From an uncultured Parafilimonas sp. (lineage in GTDB: Bacteria; Bacteroidota; Bacteroidia; Chitinophagales; Chitinophagaceae), in assembly GCA_937892395.1 (NCBI GenBank), contig CALAGJ010000122.1, positions 1 to 26,868 on the forward strand: DNA of 26,868 nucleotides, written 5' to 3'. The notes under the pieces are model-generated. The model saw nothing but the letters and a program-made list of their open reading frames with translations, ran no database searches and was not told the origin of the DNA. Position numbers and translations under genes: made by a program. This document shows, in pieces, positions 15,520-23,136 of the stretch (positions within the stretch are counted from its first letter, which is position 1; every line of letters begins with the position of its first letter).

Positions 15520-15527
15520 CAAATTTA
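15520..15527 (-). promoter_or_regulatory. Candidate -7 promoter element of the radical SAM gene
   Basis: On the minus strand TAAATTTG (15527 to 15520) matches TAnnTTTG exactly. The -33 region is only TTTC/TTTT at 17-19 nt. Transcription would start near 15516, about 11 nt before the start codon. Confidence 0.45.
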
Positions 15528-15944
15528 ATCAAGATTGCCTTTTAGAAAAAAGGAAGTCAACATTTGCCTACTTCTTTTTTGAAGTGCTATTTATTTTGTT
15601 TGATTCCATTAAGGAATAAATAAAGGTAAAAAAATGAGCGCAGAGCGGAATCAAAACGCCTTGGAAGGCGCTATATGAAACATAATTTGAGTTCAAATGG
15701 ATTTAAAAATAAATGACAAATTATTCCAATCGTTACTTGTAATAAAATTACAGTTTTGCTGCGCAAAAAATTTCATGAATAGTAATCTGGATATTTGTTT
15801 TTGCTATTGAATAATTTTATTTCATTCCCAACGGGGAACTAAAAAAAGCTTACCATTTTTTACTAATATATTCCCCAATGGGGCCAAAGAAAAAAACTTA
15901 TGGTTTTTAAGAACTATTTGAAGCAGTTCAAAAAAGATAAGCCA
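15528..15944. repeat. Gene-free stretch with a cluster of mini-hairpins
   Basis: No gene is seen in these 417 nt. At least five tiny inverted repeats occur: ATTCC/GGAAT (15603-15617), CGCCT/AGGCG (15657-15670), TTTTGC/GCAAAA with loop TGC (15754-15768), TTCCC/GGGAA with loop AACG (15825-15838) and CCCC/GGGG with loop AAT (15873-15883). Stems are 4-6 bp and loops 3-5 nt. None has a proper T tract after it, so they are not obvious terminators. The same style recurs at 19323-19644 and 23087-23100. Confidence 0.5.
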
Positions 15945-16712
15945 TCAAAACCTCAAATGCCTTACAGTCTCTCCATTATTCATTAATTGCTTTAAAGAAT
16001 CAATGCCAATTTTTAGGTGATTTTCTACATATTTAGAAGTTACTCTTTTATCACTCTGTTCTGTTTTTATTCCTTCGGGTATCATTGGGGAATCACTCAC
16101 TAATAACAATGCGCCGGTGGGAATTCGGTTATAAAAGCCAACCATAAAAATAGTAGCGGTTTCCATATCTATGGCATAAGCTCTTACTGTTTGCAATTTT
16201 CTTTTAAATTCTTCATCATGCTCCCACACCCTTCTATTGGTGGTGTAAACAGTGCCGGTGTAATAATCCGTTTTATAATCCCTGATGGTAGTACTGATGG
16301 CTTTTTGTAATGCAAATGCAGGTAGAGCCGGCACTTCCGGTGGAAAATAATCATTGCTGGTACCCTCACCTCTTATGGCTGCTATGGGCAATATGAGACT
16401 ACCTATTTTATTGCGCTTTTTCAATCCACCACATTTACCAAGAAACAATACAGCCTGCGGCTTAATGGCAGACAGCAAGTCCATAACAGTGGCTGCACTC
16501 GGGCTTCCCATACCAAAATTGATGATAGAAATAGTATTTGCAGTAGCCACCTGAAAAGGACGATCCTCCCCTACTACTTTTACTTGATGCATGGCAGCAA
16601 ACATGCCCACATAATTACTAAAATTTGTCAACAAAATATACTGGCCAAAATTTTTCAATTGCTCCCCAGTATATCTGGGAAGCCAGTTTTGCACAATCTG
16701 ATCTTTTGTCAT
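15945..16712 (-). CDS. amn: AMP nucleosidase, short Bacteroidota type
   Basis: The 255-residue product belongs to the purine nucleoside phosphorylase fold family. It would hydrolyse AMP to adenine and ribose 5-phosphate in the cytoplasm. Visible features are INFGMGSPSAATVMDLLSAIKPQAVLFLGKCGGL (about 66-99), the ribose-site segment AIDMETATIFMVGF with the conserved Glu, and the LLVSDSPMIPEGIKT strand carrying the Asp that contacts the base. Enterobacterial Amn is about twice as long; this form has only the catalytic domain, as is usual in the phylum. The ATG at 16712 is preferred over a TTG at 16718. It is divergent from the HsdR_N-type gene across 68 nt. Confidence 0.88.
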   Translation of the reverse strand: MTKDQIVQNWLPRYTGEQLKNFGQYILLTNFSNYVGMFAAMHQVKVVGEDRPFQVATANTISIINFGMGSPSAATVMDLLSAIKPQAVLFLGKCGGLKKRNKIGSLILPIAAIRGEGTSNDYFPPEVPALPAFALQKAISTTIRDYKTDYYTGTVYTTNRRVWEHDEEFKRKLQTVRAYAIDMETATIFMVGFYNRIPTGALLLVSDSPMIPEGIKTEQSDKRVTSKYVENHLKIGIDSLKQLMNNGETVRHLRF

Positions 16713-16780
16713 AAACAATAATTTTTGTTGGGGTTCGAATGATATGTTTGCCGTGAAAATAAATTATTTTTTTCATCTGC

Positions 16781-17212
16781 ATGATACAGATTGAATTCCC
16801 ACATCATCCATTCAAATCTAAAACCGAAAAAGGAAAGGAAAAGATTTTTGATGTCATCAGAAAAAAGTGGATTGTACTTACTCCGGAAGAATGGGTACGA
16901 CAAAATATTATTCAGTATTTAATAACTATCCTACAATATCCAGCCTCATTAATTGCAGTTGAAAAAAAAATAATGGTAGGTACACTACCGCAACGTGCTG
17001 ACCTAATCATCTATAAAGCAGGAACCCCCTGGATGATTATTGAATGCAAACAAATGAATGTAGAACTTAGTGCCACAGTATTGGATCAAGCATTAAGGTA
17101 TAACCTGGTCATGCCTGCTGATTATATCATCATTACAAATGGCACTACTACGCATGGATGGGAAAGAAAACACGGTGAGCTATTACCCATATATATATTC
17201 CCTGATTTCTAA
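16781..17212 (+). CDS. HsdR N-terminal-type (HSDR_N_2) nuclease-fold protein
   Basis: The 143-residue product consists of a single PD-(D/E)XK-like domain related to the N-terminal part of type I restriction HsdR subunits. It has the helix EEWVRQNIIQYLI, the strand AVEKKIMVG (Glu61/Lys62), then Asp74 in RADLIIY and the catalytic triad part IECK (Glu88, Lys90), followed by ALRYNL and IITNG. Such stand-alone proteins are widespread in Bacteroidota and occur without HsdM or HsdS, as here, so it is not evidence of a restriction system. DNA binding or cleavage is possible but unproven. Confidence 0.82.
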   Translation: MIQIEFPHHPFKSKTEKGKEKIFDVIRKKWIVLTPEEWVRQNIIQYLITILQYPASLIAVEKKIMVGTLPQRADLIIYKAGTPWMIIECKQMNVELSATVLDQALRYNLVMPADYIIITNGTTTHGWERKHGELLPIYIFPDF

Positions 17213-17258
17213 ATAATGTGCTGTGCGCAGTGCAGTATTTAGATGGTTTGAATTGCAC

Positions 17259-17582
17259 TTACTCAATCATTACCTGCCGTAGCAGGTTAATATCATTTTC
17301 TCTATTTCTTGCCTCCACTTCATATTTATTATTGGCATATCCTTTTCGAATATGTTCTATAAAATATTTCCATAAAAAAATATATCGGCCATGAGTGGCA
17401 TATTGCTCCACATGCGTAAGTTCATGACAAACCCATTGCTTATTCTTTAAAAAATCTGGCTTACTACAGTTGTGCAAATGGATGGTATTACCAAACACAA
17501 TAGCCACATTATCTACACCCATTATTCCTGCTGCAATAGCTGCCCACTTACTTCCAGTTATTATTTTAACCGTTTTATGCAT
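17259..17582 (-). CDS. Small HELTH-motif protein (DUF4157-like)
   Basis: The 107-residue product contains CHELTHVEQYATHGRYIFLWKY (from about residue 52), with the zinc-binding HExxH form HELTH (53-57) and possible third ligands Glu88 or Glu90. This resembles the DUF4157 and related putative metallopeptidase families. It has no signal peptide. The length is too short for a full peptidase, so activity is uncertain. It lies 58 nt after PPK2 on the same strand. The spacer has a run of eight G (coding-strand view, 17608-17615) about 26 nt before its ATG. Confidence 0.7.
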   Translation of the reverse strand: MHKTVKIITGSKWAAIAAGIMGVDNVAIVFGNTIHLHNCSKPDFLKNKQWVCHELTHVEQYATHGRYIFLWKYFIEHIRKGYANNKYEVEARNRENDINLLRQVMIE

Positions 17583-17640
17583 ATTGAAAATTATAAAAGG
17601 ACTGAAGCCCCCCCCAACTGATATAAAAGAAAAGGTGATC

Positions 17641-18381
17641 TTATTTTTTCAGACCCGGATATTTCATATTCAATTCTTCTAATTGTTTGCACAATGCATC
17701 AGCTACTAAGTATTCTTTATACCAATTTTGATCACTGGGTATAATATGCCAAGGTATGGCACCGCACTGATTAAAGCAATCATTATAAGCATTCATATAC
17801 AACTTCCAAAGTGCTGCTTCTTTAAAATCATTTTCGTTGTACTTCCATTGTTTGGTGGGGTCGCTCATACGTTCTTTTAATCTTTCTTGTTGTTCTTCTG
17901 GCGATATATGCAGATAGAATTTCAGTATACATGTATTGTTATGCTTAGTGAGTAGTGCTTCATATTGATTGATAGCTTCAATCCTTTTTTGTGCGGTGTC
18001 ATTATCAATCCAATTATGAACTCTTGTAATGAGTATGTCTTCATAATGGCTACGATTAAATACTTGTATCATACCTTTTGCAGGCGATTTACTATGCACT
18101 CGCCACAAAAAATCGTGACTCAATTCTTCTGTAGTAGGAGCTTTAAAAGACTGCACCGTAACTCCCTGTGGATTAAGCTTTCCAAATACATTTCTTATTA
18201 ATCCATCTTTACCACTTGCATCCATGCCTTGAATGACAATGAGTAACGCATTTTTACCTTCGGCAAATAAGAGATTTTGTAACTCAGATAGCCTTTCAGT
18301 AAGTTCAATGGTCTTTGCTTTTGTCTTTTCTTTTTGTAATGACTTTGGTGCTCTTGTATTTATTTTCTCTATCCTTATCAT
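17641..18381 (-). CDS. Polyphosphate kinase 2 family protein (polyphosphate:nucleotide phosphotransferase)
   Basis: The 246-residue, single-domain product has the Walker A loop QGMDASGKDG (51-60), the Walker B-like VFNRSHYED (107-115), a lid segment with ERMSDPTKQWKY and the late motif WHIIPSDQNWYKEYL. These are diagnostic for PPK2 enzymes. They move phosphate between polyphosphate and nucleoside mono- or diphosphates in the cytoplasm, so this gene could regenerate ADP/ATP or GTP from polyphosphate. Class I (NDP) or class III (AMP and ADP) cannot be decided by eye. It starts 56 nt from the divergent EamA gene. Confidence 0.92.
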   Translation of the reverse strand: MIRIEKINTRAPKSLQKEKTKAKTIELTERLSELQNLLFAEGKNALLIVIQGMDASGKDGLIRNVFGKLNPQGVTVQSFKAPTTEELSHDFLWRVHSKSPAKGMIQVFNRSHYEDILITRVHNWIDNDTAQKRIEAINQYEALLTKHNNTCILKFYLHISPEEQQERLKERMSDPTKQWKYNENDFKEAALWKLYMNAYNDCFNQCGAIPWHIIPSDQNWYKEYLVADALCKQLEELNMKYPGLKK

Positions 18382-18437
18382 CCTTTATTTTTTTAAAGGG
18401 TTGTAAAATAGCACATTTGCAAAAACTTCATTCATAC

Positions 18438-19316
18438 TTGAATCACACTATTACAAAATGGGTCTTATTTATAGTACTATCCATTATTTGGGGCAGCTCA
18501 TTTATATTGATGAAACTGGGCATCAACGGGGGTTTCAGCGCATATCAAGTGGCTTCTATTCGTATGCTGAGTGCAGCTCTATTCTTATTGCCATTTGCCT
18601 ATAAGGCTTTTAAAAATATTCCATCAATACATAGAAAATATGTAATAGCATCAGGTTTATTGGGCAGTTTTTTTCCTGCTTTCTTGTATTGTATTGCTGA
18701 AACAAGAATAGACAGTTCACTTGCAGGCATACTCAATGCGCTTACTCCACTTTTTACGATTGTGGTTGGTTCACTGTTTTTTAATATGCCTACAAACAGG
18801 GTTAAAGTAATAGGTGTTTTAGTAGGTTTGATTGGTTTGATTTTATTACCATTTGCCGGAGGCAAAGCAGTAAACTTGGCAGATATTAGTTACAGTCTTT
18901 TGGTATTGTTAGCCACACTTTTTTATGGTATCAATGTAAATGTGGTGGGTAGGTATTTAAAAACATTTTCCCCTATTCATGTCGTATCATTGTCTTTCTC
19001 CTTCATTTTAATTCCAGCTGCTCTTATACTTTTTTCTACAGGGTTTTTACAATTAGATTTTTCAAAACCTGAATATTCTAATGCATTATTGGCCTCTGCC
19101 ACACTCGGCATAGGAGGTACAGCCATTGCTGGAATTTTATTCTATCAGTTATTGAAAATGGCAGGGCCATTATTTGGTTCCCTTGTAACCTATGGTATGC
19201 CATTTATAGCAGTGGGTTGGGGTATTTATTTTCAAGAGTCTGTAAACCTGATGCAGATAGGATGCCTTGCCATCATTCTTGCCGGGGTATATATTGTAAA
19301 TCAAGGAAGGGGTTAA
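18438..19316 (+). CDS. EamA/DMT-family permease
   Basis: The 292-residue product has ten hydrophobic helices arranged as two EamA repeats. The first starts WVLFIVLSIIWGSSFILMKLG, the second near ISYSLLVLLATLFYGINVNVVGRY. This is the drug/metabolite transporter superfamily of the inner membrane; substrates range from amino acids to drugs, and none can be predicted here. The frame has no ATG before the first helix. TTG at 18438 gives a family-like N-terminus, and TTG at 18417 is the alternative. An ATG at 18510 would delete most of the first helix. It is divergent from PPK2. Confidence 0.88.
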   Translation: MNHTITKWVLFIVLSIIWGSSFILMKLGINGGFSAYQVASIRMLSAALFLLPFAYKAFKNIPSIHRKYVIASGLLGSFFPAFLYCIAETRIDSSLAGILNALTPLFTIVVGSLFFNMPTNRVKVIGVLVGLIGLILLPFAGGKAVNLADISYSLLVLLATLFYGINVNVVGRYLKTFSPIHVVSLSFSFILIPAALILFSTGFLQLDFSKPEYSNALLASATLGIGGTAIAGILFYQLLKMAGPLFGSLVTYGMPFIAVGWGIYFQESVNLMQIGCLAIILAGVYIVNQGRG

Positions 19317-19322
19317 TTTTTA

Positions 19323-19644
19323 GCCCTGCGGGCAATGAAGATGCATTAGTCATGAATTTAATTTTCTTAACAATGCATTTAAAGAGATAATTATTTGCCC
19401 TGCGGGCAATGAATATGCAGAAGGAACGATGCATTATTTTTTTTTACTGATGCATACTGTCTGAATGATACTTGAAGCTGATATATGCACCACCTTTCTT
19501 ATCCAACATACTATTGAATCTTACTTGGTGAATAGATAAAAAGATGTCACCAATCACTCATTCATTGCACGAAGTGAATCACCCTCAGCCACTCATTTCA
19601 CGAAGTGAAAAAATACCCTATATTTGGTATAGCATCAACGCTAT
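19323..19644. repeat. Gene-free stretch with mini-hairpins and a 23-nt direct repeat
   Basis: Between the EamA gene and the next start there are 363 nt without a supported gene. GCCCTGCGGGCAATGAA, one variable base, then ATGCA occurs at 19323-19345 and 19397-19419. Each copy contains a hairpin with loop TGC, and the second has a 6-bp stem TTGCCC/GGGCAA. TTTCAC/GTGAAA with loop GAA lies at 19596-19610, a partial version CAC-GAA-GTG at 19568-19576, and ATAGC/GCTAT at 19629-19644. ATGCAT also recurs several times. A 37-codon minus-strand frame (19444-19557) may be a decayed remnant. Confidence 0.5.
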
Positions 19645-19679
19645 CTATTTGATTGTTTTGTATTTCAAAAAATATAATT

Positions 19680-20267
19680 ATGAGTGAAATTATTATTAGA
19701 AAAAATGGGAATCATTATGCTACAGATTTTCTAAACTGGACTGATGGAGTGGATGCAATGCTGAAACCCAATAACGATGCGCCTTTACCACATGTACTGG
19801 TGCATGTAGCCAATATTACAAGTACACCTCATGGCATAGCTCCAGCAGGCATGCTACTCATCAATCCTGACTTAAAAGAGGTGCCGGATTTTTTTGGATT
19901 TATATGTGCAGATGAAGAATTGGGCAAATATTTTGGCCCAAAAATTTTTAAAGGCACTCCTTTTGAGCAAGCGCCTGTGTTTAAGGCGGATATAAAAATT
20001 GAAATAGATTTTCCAAGAAATGTGGTTGCAAAAATATCAGTGGCAGGTCATTTGTGTGAATTGGAACTAAGCCATTTTGATGCTGCAAAATATTATAACA
20101 GAGACCCATTTCCCATGCCATTTAGACAAAACGTAGTAGAAGCAAAAGCCAATAGTGCCACTTTCAAATGGGATGGCCGCATACTGGGTGGGGAACTACC
20201 TACAACTGGCTTGGGTGCTGGGCTACCCGCATGCTACTCACCTACCGGAATGTACGTTATGGAGTAA
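19680..20267 (+). CDS. Hypothetical protein, 195 residues
   Basis: I do not recognise a family. The product starts MSEIIIRKNGNHYATDF, has no signal peptide or transmembrane segment, and appears globular with mixed strands. It is fairly rich in Pro (for example APLPHVLVHV, DPFPMPFRQ) and ends in GELPTTGLGAGLPACYSPTGMYVME. Conserved-looking glycines and the strong C-terminal pattern argue for a real protein. The ATG at 19680 is the first ATG in the frame; a TTG at 19653 would add nine residues. It stands alone between a mini-hairpin region and a terminator, so the context gives no hint of function. Confidence 0.7.
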   Translation: MSEIIIRKNGNHYATDFLNWTDGVDAMLKPNNDAPLPHVLVHVANITSTPHGIAPAGMLLINPDLKEVPDFFGFICADEELGKYFGPKIFKGTPFEQAPVFKADIKIEIDFPRNVVAKISVAGHLCELELSHFDAAKYYNRDPFPMPFRQNVVEAKANSATFKWDGRILGGELPTTGLGAGLPACYSPTGMYVME

Positions 20268-20296
20268 TCAGGAAAATCTATGTAGTGTTTCATGAA

Positions 20297-20327
20297 AAAG
20301 CCGGATGTAATAAAGTAATCCGGCTTT
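20297..20327. terminator. Bidirectional terminator between convergent genes
   Basis: Perfect 10-bp stem AAAGCCGGAT (20297-20306) with ATCCGGCTTT (20318-20327), 11-nt loop. The T run is three to the right and five on the minus strand. It lies between the hypothetical gene and the convergent Bax inhibitor gene. Confidence 0.8.
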
Positions 20328-20345
20328 GTTCTGATAGAAAGTATT

Positions 20346-21113
20346 TTATCGCTTAGTCAAACGGGATAATAATCTGATGATTTCGATGTAGAGCCATACA
20401 AGTGTTACCAACAAGCCAAAGCTACCATACCACTCCATATATTTTGGAGCAGCTTGTGCAGCACCCACTTCAATAGTTTCGTAATCAAATATTAAACGGA
20501 GCGATGCTATTACAATTACAAATAATGAAAAAATAATAGAAGGCCAGCTTGTATTTGACCAATCTGTAATGCTGATATTGATATTAAAAGCATAGTACAG
20601 CGTCATATCAATTAGATAAAAAATAAATATGCCTGCACAGGCTGTAAATACAATACTTCTTAACCGCTGTGTTGGTTTTATTACTTTAAAATTATAAAGC
20701 AAAAACATGGCAATGGCAACTCCAAATGTAAGCCCCACAGCTTGAATGACTACACCCGGATAACTCTCTTTAAATGAGTCATTGATAATAGCTGAAATAG
20801 CTCCAAGCAACAATCCTTCCAGCACAGCATACAAGGGTGCAAGCCATTGTGCAAGCGTAGGATTGAATCGAATGATTATGCCTGTAATCAATCCACCAAT
20901 TAAACCCACCCACATTAAGGTTTGCATGGTCTGCAATTTTGGAATTTCATACAGATGCCAAGAATATGCGGCTCCGGCTAATACCATAAATAACAAAAAG
21001 CCAAACTTATTCATGGTGCCTTTTACCGTCATGAATTCGCCGGATTGTACATCCGTTGACTGATTAAAAACATTTTCATTGAGGGCCGGATTGCCAGAAT
21101 TAAATAGAGCCAT
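20346..21113 (-). CDS. Bax inhibitor-1/YccA family membrane protein
   Basis: The 255-residue product has a hydrophilic N-terminus (MALFNSGNPALNENVF) and seven hydrophobic helices. The sequence TLAQWLAPLYAVLEGLLLGAISA (about 110-132) and the final FDYETIEVGAAQAAPKYMEWYGSFGLLVTLVWLYIEIIRLL fit the bacterial Bax inhibitor-1 family, in this case the YccA/YetJ side. YetJ-type relatives are pH-sensitive calcium leak channels; that activity here is inferred from the family only. The frame is open 26 codons further upstream, but the ATG at 21113 gives the family N-terminus. It is the last gene of a minus-strand run from the agmatinase gene, 32 nt after the 45-residue gene. Confidence 0.88.
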   Translation of the reverse strand: MALFNSGNPALNENVFNQSTDVQSGEFMTVKGTMNKFGFLLFMVLAGAAYSWHLYEIPKLQTMQTLMWVGLIGGLITGIIIRFNPTLAQWLAPLYAVLEGLLLGAISAIINDSFKESYPGVVIQAVGLTFGVAIAMFLLYNFKVIKPTQRLRSIVFTACAGIFIFYLIDMTLYYAFNINISITDWSNTSWPSIIFSLFVIVIASLRLIFDYETIEVGAAQAAPKYMEWYGSFGLLVTLVWLYIEIIRLLSRLTKR

Positions 21114-21145
21114 AGTTGATTTTTTTTGTAAAAATAAATGAATAA

Positions 21146-21283
21146 TTAACACCCCAACACATTTCCCAAACCCCAAAAAACAGCCAGCCATATAAGACCC
21201 TTTACCAGAAAAAAAAGAAAGCCAGCTAAACCTATTCGTTTAAGCCACTTTGTAGGTTTGGAATTATCGTCAGCTTTTTTCAT
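21146..21283 (-). CDS. Small membrane protein, 45 residues
   Basis: A complete 45-codon frame, ATG at 21283 and TAA at 21146, encodes a Lys-rich cytoplasmic start (MKKADDNSKPTKWLKR) and one hydrophobic helix (IGLAGFLFFLVKGLIWLAVFW), then GLGNVLGC. The positive-inside rule places the N-terminus in the cytoplasm. It overlaps the end of the preceding gene by 14 nt, which is good evidence of co-translation in the operon. Lys and Trp are placed as in real single-span proteins. Family not recognised; an accessory subunit of a neighbouring membrane protein is possible. Confidence 0.6.
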   Translation of the reverse strand: MKKADDNSKPTKWLKRIGLAGFLFFLVKGLIWLAVFWGLGNVLGC

Positions 21284-21854
21284 TTGAAACAGGAGTCTTT
21301 ATAGCTGTAAGATGAGCTTTGCAAAATATATTAAACTCTTCTTCTGTACTTGCTTCAATATCGCCAGCTACTTCCATTTGAAAGAGTTTATTGTTTGTAT
21401 AGTCAATGGTTAACATGCCATCTTTGATTAGCGCATTTTTGATTTCCGACCAAGGCACAAATGTTCTTATTAAACCATTATCGGTAATGCCTTCTTTATC
21501 AAAACCTTTTTCTCTATTTCTTTTAAACTGTATTTCAGCAAAAAGTAATATAAAATACAAAATGGCCAACCAGGTTGTACCATATTGAACCCTTATAATG
21601 ATGAATGTGACTGCAATGACCAAAAATATATATCTGAAATTGATGGCATTTCCTCTTCTATTTTTGAAATAATTGTACCACAGTAATAAAGCTATAAAAA
21701 TTGAGGATATGATAAATAATGGTTGTGCAAGTTCTGTATATAAACGTAAGAAATATACCAAGGGCAAAAAACTCAATAGTGCTCCAAAAACATCAGCCGC
21801 TGCGGTATTATTTCGTTTGAGCGTTATTACAAAGTCAAAATCTTTTGCCGCCAT
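21270..21854 (-). CDS. Membrane protein of unknown function with C-terminal soluble domain
   Basis: The 194-residue product has a short cytoplasmic start (MAAKDFDFVITLKRNN), four predicted transmembrane helices (about 20-40, 45-62, 72-88, 92-108) and a soluble C-terminal part of about 80 residues. That part includes GITDNGLIRTFVPWSEIKNALIKDGMLTIDY, a beta-rich pattern like small PH-like or YcxB-like domains attached to membrane helices. I cannot name the family with confidence. Its ATG overlaps the stop of the agmatinase gene by one base (TGATG), and its 3' end overlaps the 45-residue gene. The three genes are therefore translationally linked. Confidence 0.7.
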   Translation of the reverse strand: MAAKDFDFVITLKRNNTAAADVFGALLSFLPLVYFLRLYTELAQPLFIISSIFIALLLWYNYFKNRRGNAINFRYIFLVIAVTFIIIRVQYGTTWLAILYFILLFAEIQFKRNREKGFDKEGITDNGLIRTFVPWSEIKNALIKDGMLTIDYTNNKLFQMEVAGDIEASTEEEFNIFCKAHLTAIKTPVSNEKS

Positions 21855-22897
21855 CAGGAGTTACTTTTGAGGAGCATATTACACATTTTCCAAAGGATAC
21901 GGGCACCCACATTGGCATCTAAGCTATCATCTCCTACTCCCACTTCTACTAGGTCAAATCCAATGAGTTTTCTGCCGCTATTGATTATTTTTTTAAATAG
22001 ATATAAAATCTGATGTGCTTCATATCCTCCAAAAACCGGAGTACCTGTGGATGGACAAAGCTTGGGATCCAAACCATCTATATCAAAACTGAAATAAACC
22101 TGCTGTGGCAGATGATTGATGATTTCATCCGTCAAGTGATCCCAGGTTTCTCCTGCAAACTGTCTTTCTTTTACTTCCTGATCAAAATAGGTAATAACTC
22201 TGTATTCACTCTTGCAGACATAATCCCATTCTTCTTCACAATAATCTCTTACACCCAGCTGCACTAGTTTTGAAATAGCAGGTATTTCTTCTAAAGCATT
22301 ATACATAACAGAAGCATGAGAATATTTGAATCCTTCAAAAGCTTTTCTCAAATCGCAATGGGCATCAATCTGCAAAATTCCAAATGAACCATACTTTTCG
22401 CCAAGTGCTTTATAAAACCCGAGTGGTGTGCTATGATCCCCTCCTACTAATGCTGTAAGCTTTCCTTTATCGAGGAGCTCTTTGGATTGCTCATACACCC
22501 AGTTATTGAGCATATCACTGCCTTGATTGATATCCTTAAGGCTCTTACACATAAACTTATTTTCTGAAATATCTTCTTGCTCTGCAATGAATGAAATGTA
22601 CAGCTCAGCCTCTTTTCGGAGGTAATCGCTTTTCATTAAAATTTTCTTTTCAGGATGACGCATGTAGAATCCTTGCTTCCAACCACCGGGCATATCCGGG
22701 TCAAATAAATCCACCTGCATACTTGCTTGAAGCAGGTGCTCAGGGCTTCGGGCTGTGCCGACACCATAACTTACAGTAACCTCCCAAGGCACTGTCAGTA
22801 GTACTAGTTTGCTATTCTCTTCTGTAGTGGGTAAACCAAAAATATTGTTGTTTGGATTTGCGGCACCATTTGCATCAAAATTAGATAAATCTGCCAT
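21854..22897 (-). CDS. Agmatinase/arginase family ureohydrolase
   Basis: The 347-residue product has all three metal-binding motifs of the ureohydrolase superfamily: VGGDHS (151-156, His155), DAHCDLR (178-184, Asp178, His180, Asp182) and FDIDGLDP (271-278, Asp272, Asp274). A two-manganese active site is therefore expected. Family members hydrolyse agmatine to putrescine and urea, arginine to ornithine and urea, or formimidoylglutamate. Substrate-specific residues cannot be judged by eye. It is about 40 residues longer than typical agmatinase, with an extended N-terminus. No arginine decarboxylase is nearby. It leads an operon of small membrane proteins. Confidence 0.9.
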   Translation of the reverse strand: MADLSNFDANGAANPNNNIFGLPTTEENSKLVLLTVPWEVTVSYGVGTARSPEHLLQASMQVDLFDPDMPGGWKQGFYMRHPEKKILMKSDYLRKEAELYISFIAEQEDISENKFMCKSLKDINQGSDMLNNWVYEQSKELLDKGKLTALVGGDHSTPLGFYKALGEKYGSFGILQIDAHCDLRKAFEGFKYSHASVMYNALEEIPAISKLVQLGVRDYCEEEWDYVCKSEYRVITYFDQEVKERQFAGETWDHLTDEIINHLPQQVYFSFDIDGLDPKLCPSTGTPVFGGYEAHQILYLFKKIINSGRKLIGFDLVEVGVGDDSLDANVGARILWKMCNMLLKSNS

Positions 22898-23136
22898 GAA
22901 AATTTGAAATGTAATTTAAGTTTTTCTTAGAATTATTTAAAATATATTCGGGCAAAATAAAGGGATTAGACTTTTCATATAAACAAATACCCGCATTATA
23001 TCTGGCTCTGCTTCTTTATGGTATTGTTGAGACATTTTAATTGACTTTTGTATTAGGATTATTGTATTGAAAATTTGCTTCCATCATTCCCCGAAGGGAA
23101 AAAAATCAATTCCATCAAAAGGATAATAAAATTGAA
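22898..23136. other. Intergenic region with promoter candidate and one mini-hairpin
   Basis: On the minus strand TTATTTTG (22960 to 22953), one mismatch from the -7 consensus and identical to the tRNA-Ser box, has TTTG 23 nt upstream (22987 to 22984). The spacing is slightly long. It would drive the agmatinase operon. TTCCC/GGGAA with loop CGAA at 23087-23100 followed by A residues is another mini-hairpin. No gene is seen. Confidence 0.35.

Noticed and set aside
15603..15883. CRISPR-like array
   Set aside because: The hairpins differ in sequence, have no regular spacing and no spacers, and no cas gene is present.
16184..16369. Short frames in other phases inside amn and PPK2
   Set aside because: They lack family features and overlap well-supported genes.
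16781..17212. Part of a type I restriction system
   Set aside because: Only a short HsdR_N-like domain is present, with no helicase part and no HsdM or HsdS gene; such solo proteins are common in the phylum.
18315..18437. N-terminal extension of the EamA permease
   Set aside because: The first 41 codons of that open frame overlap the divergent PPK2 gene and its start region and give an extra hydrophobic segment not seen in the family.
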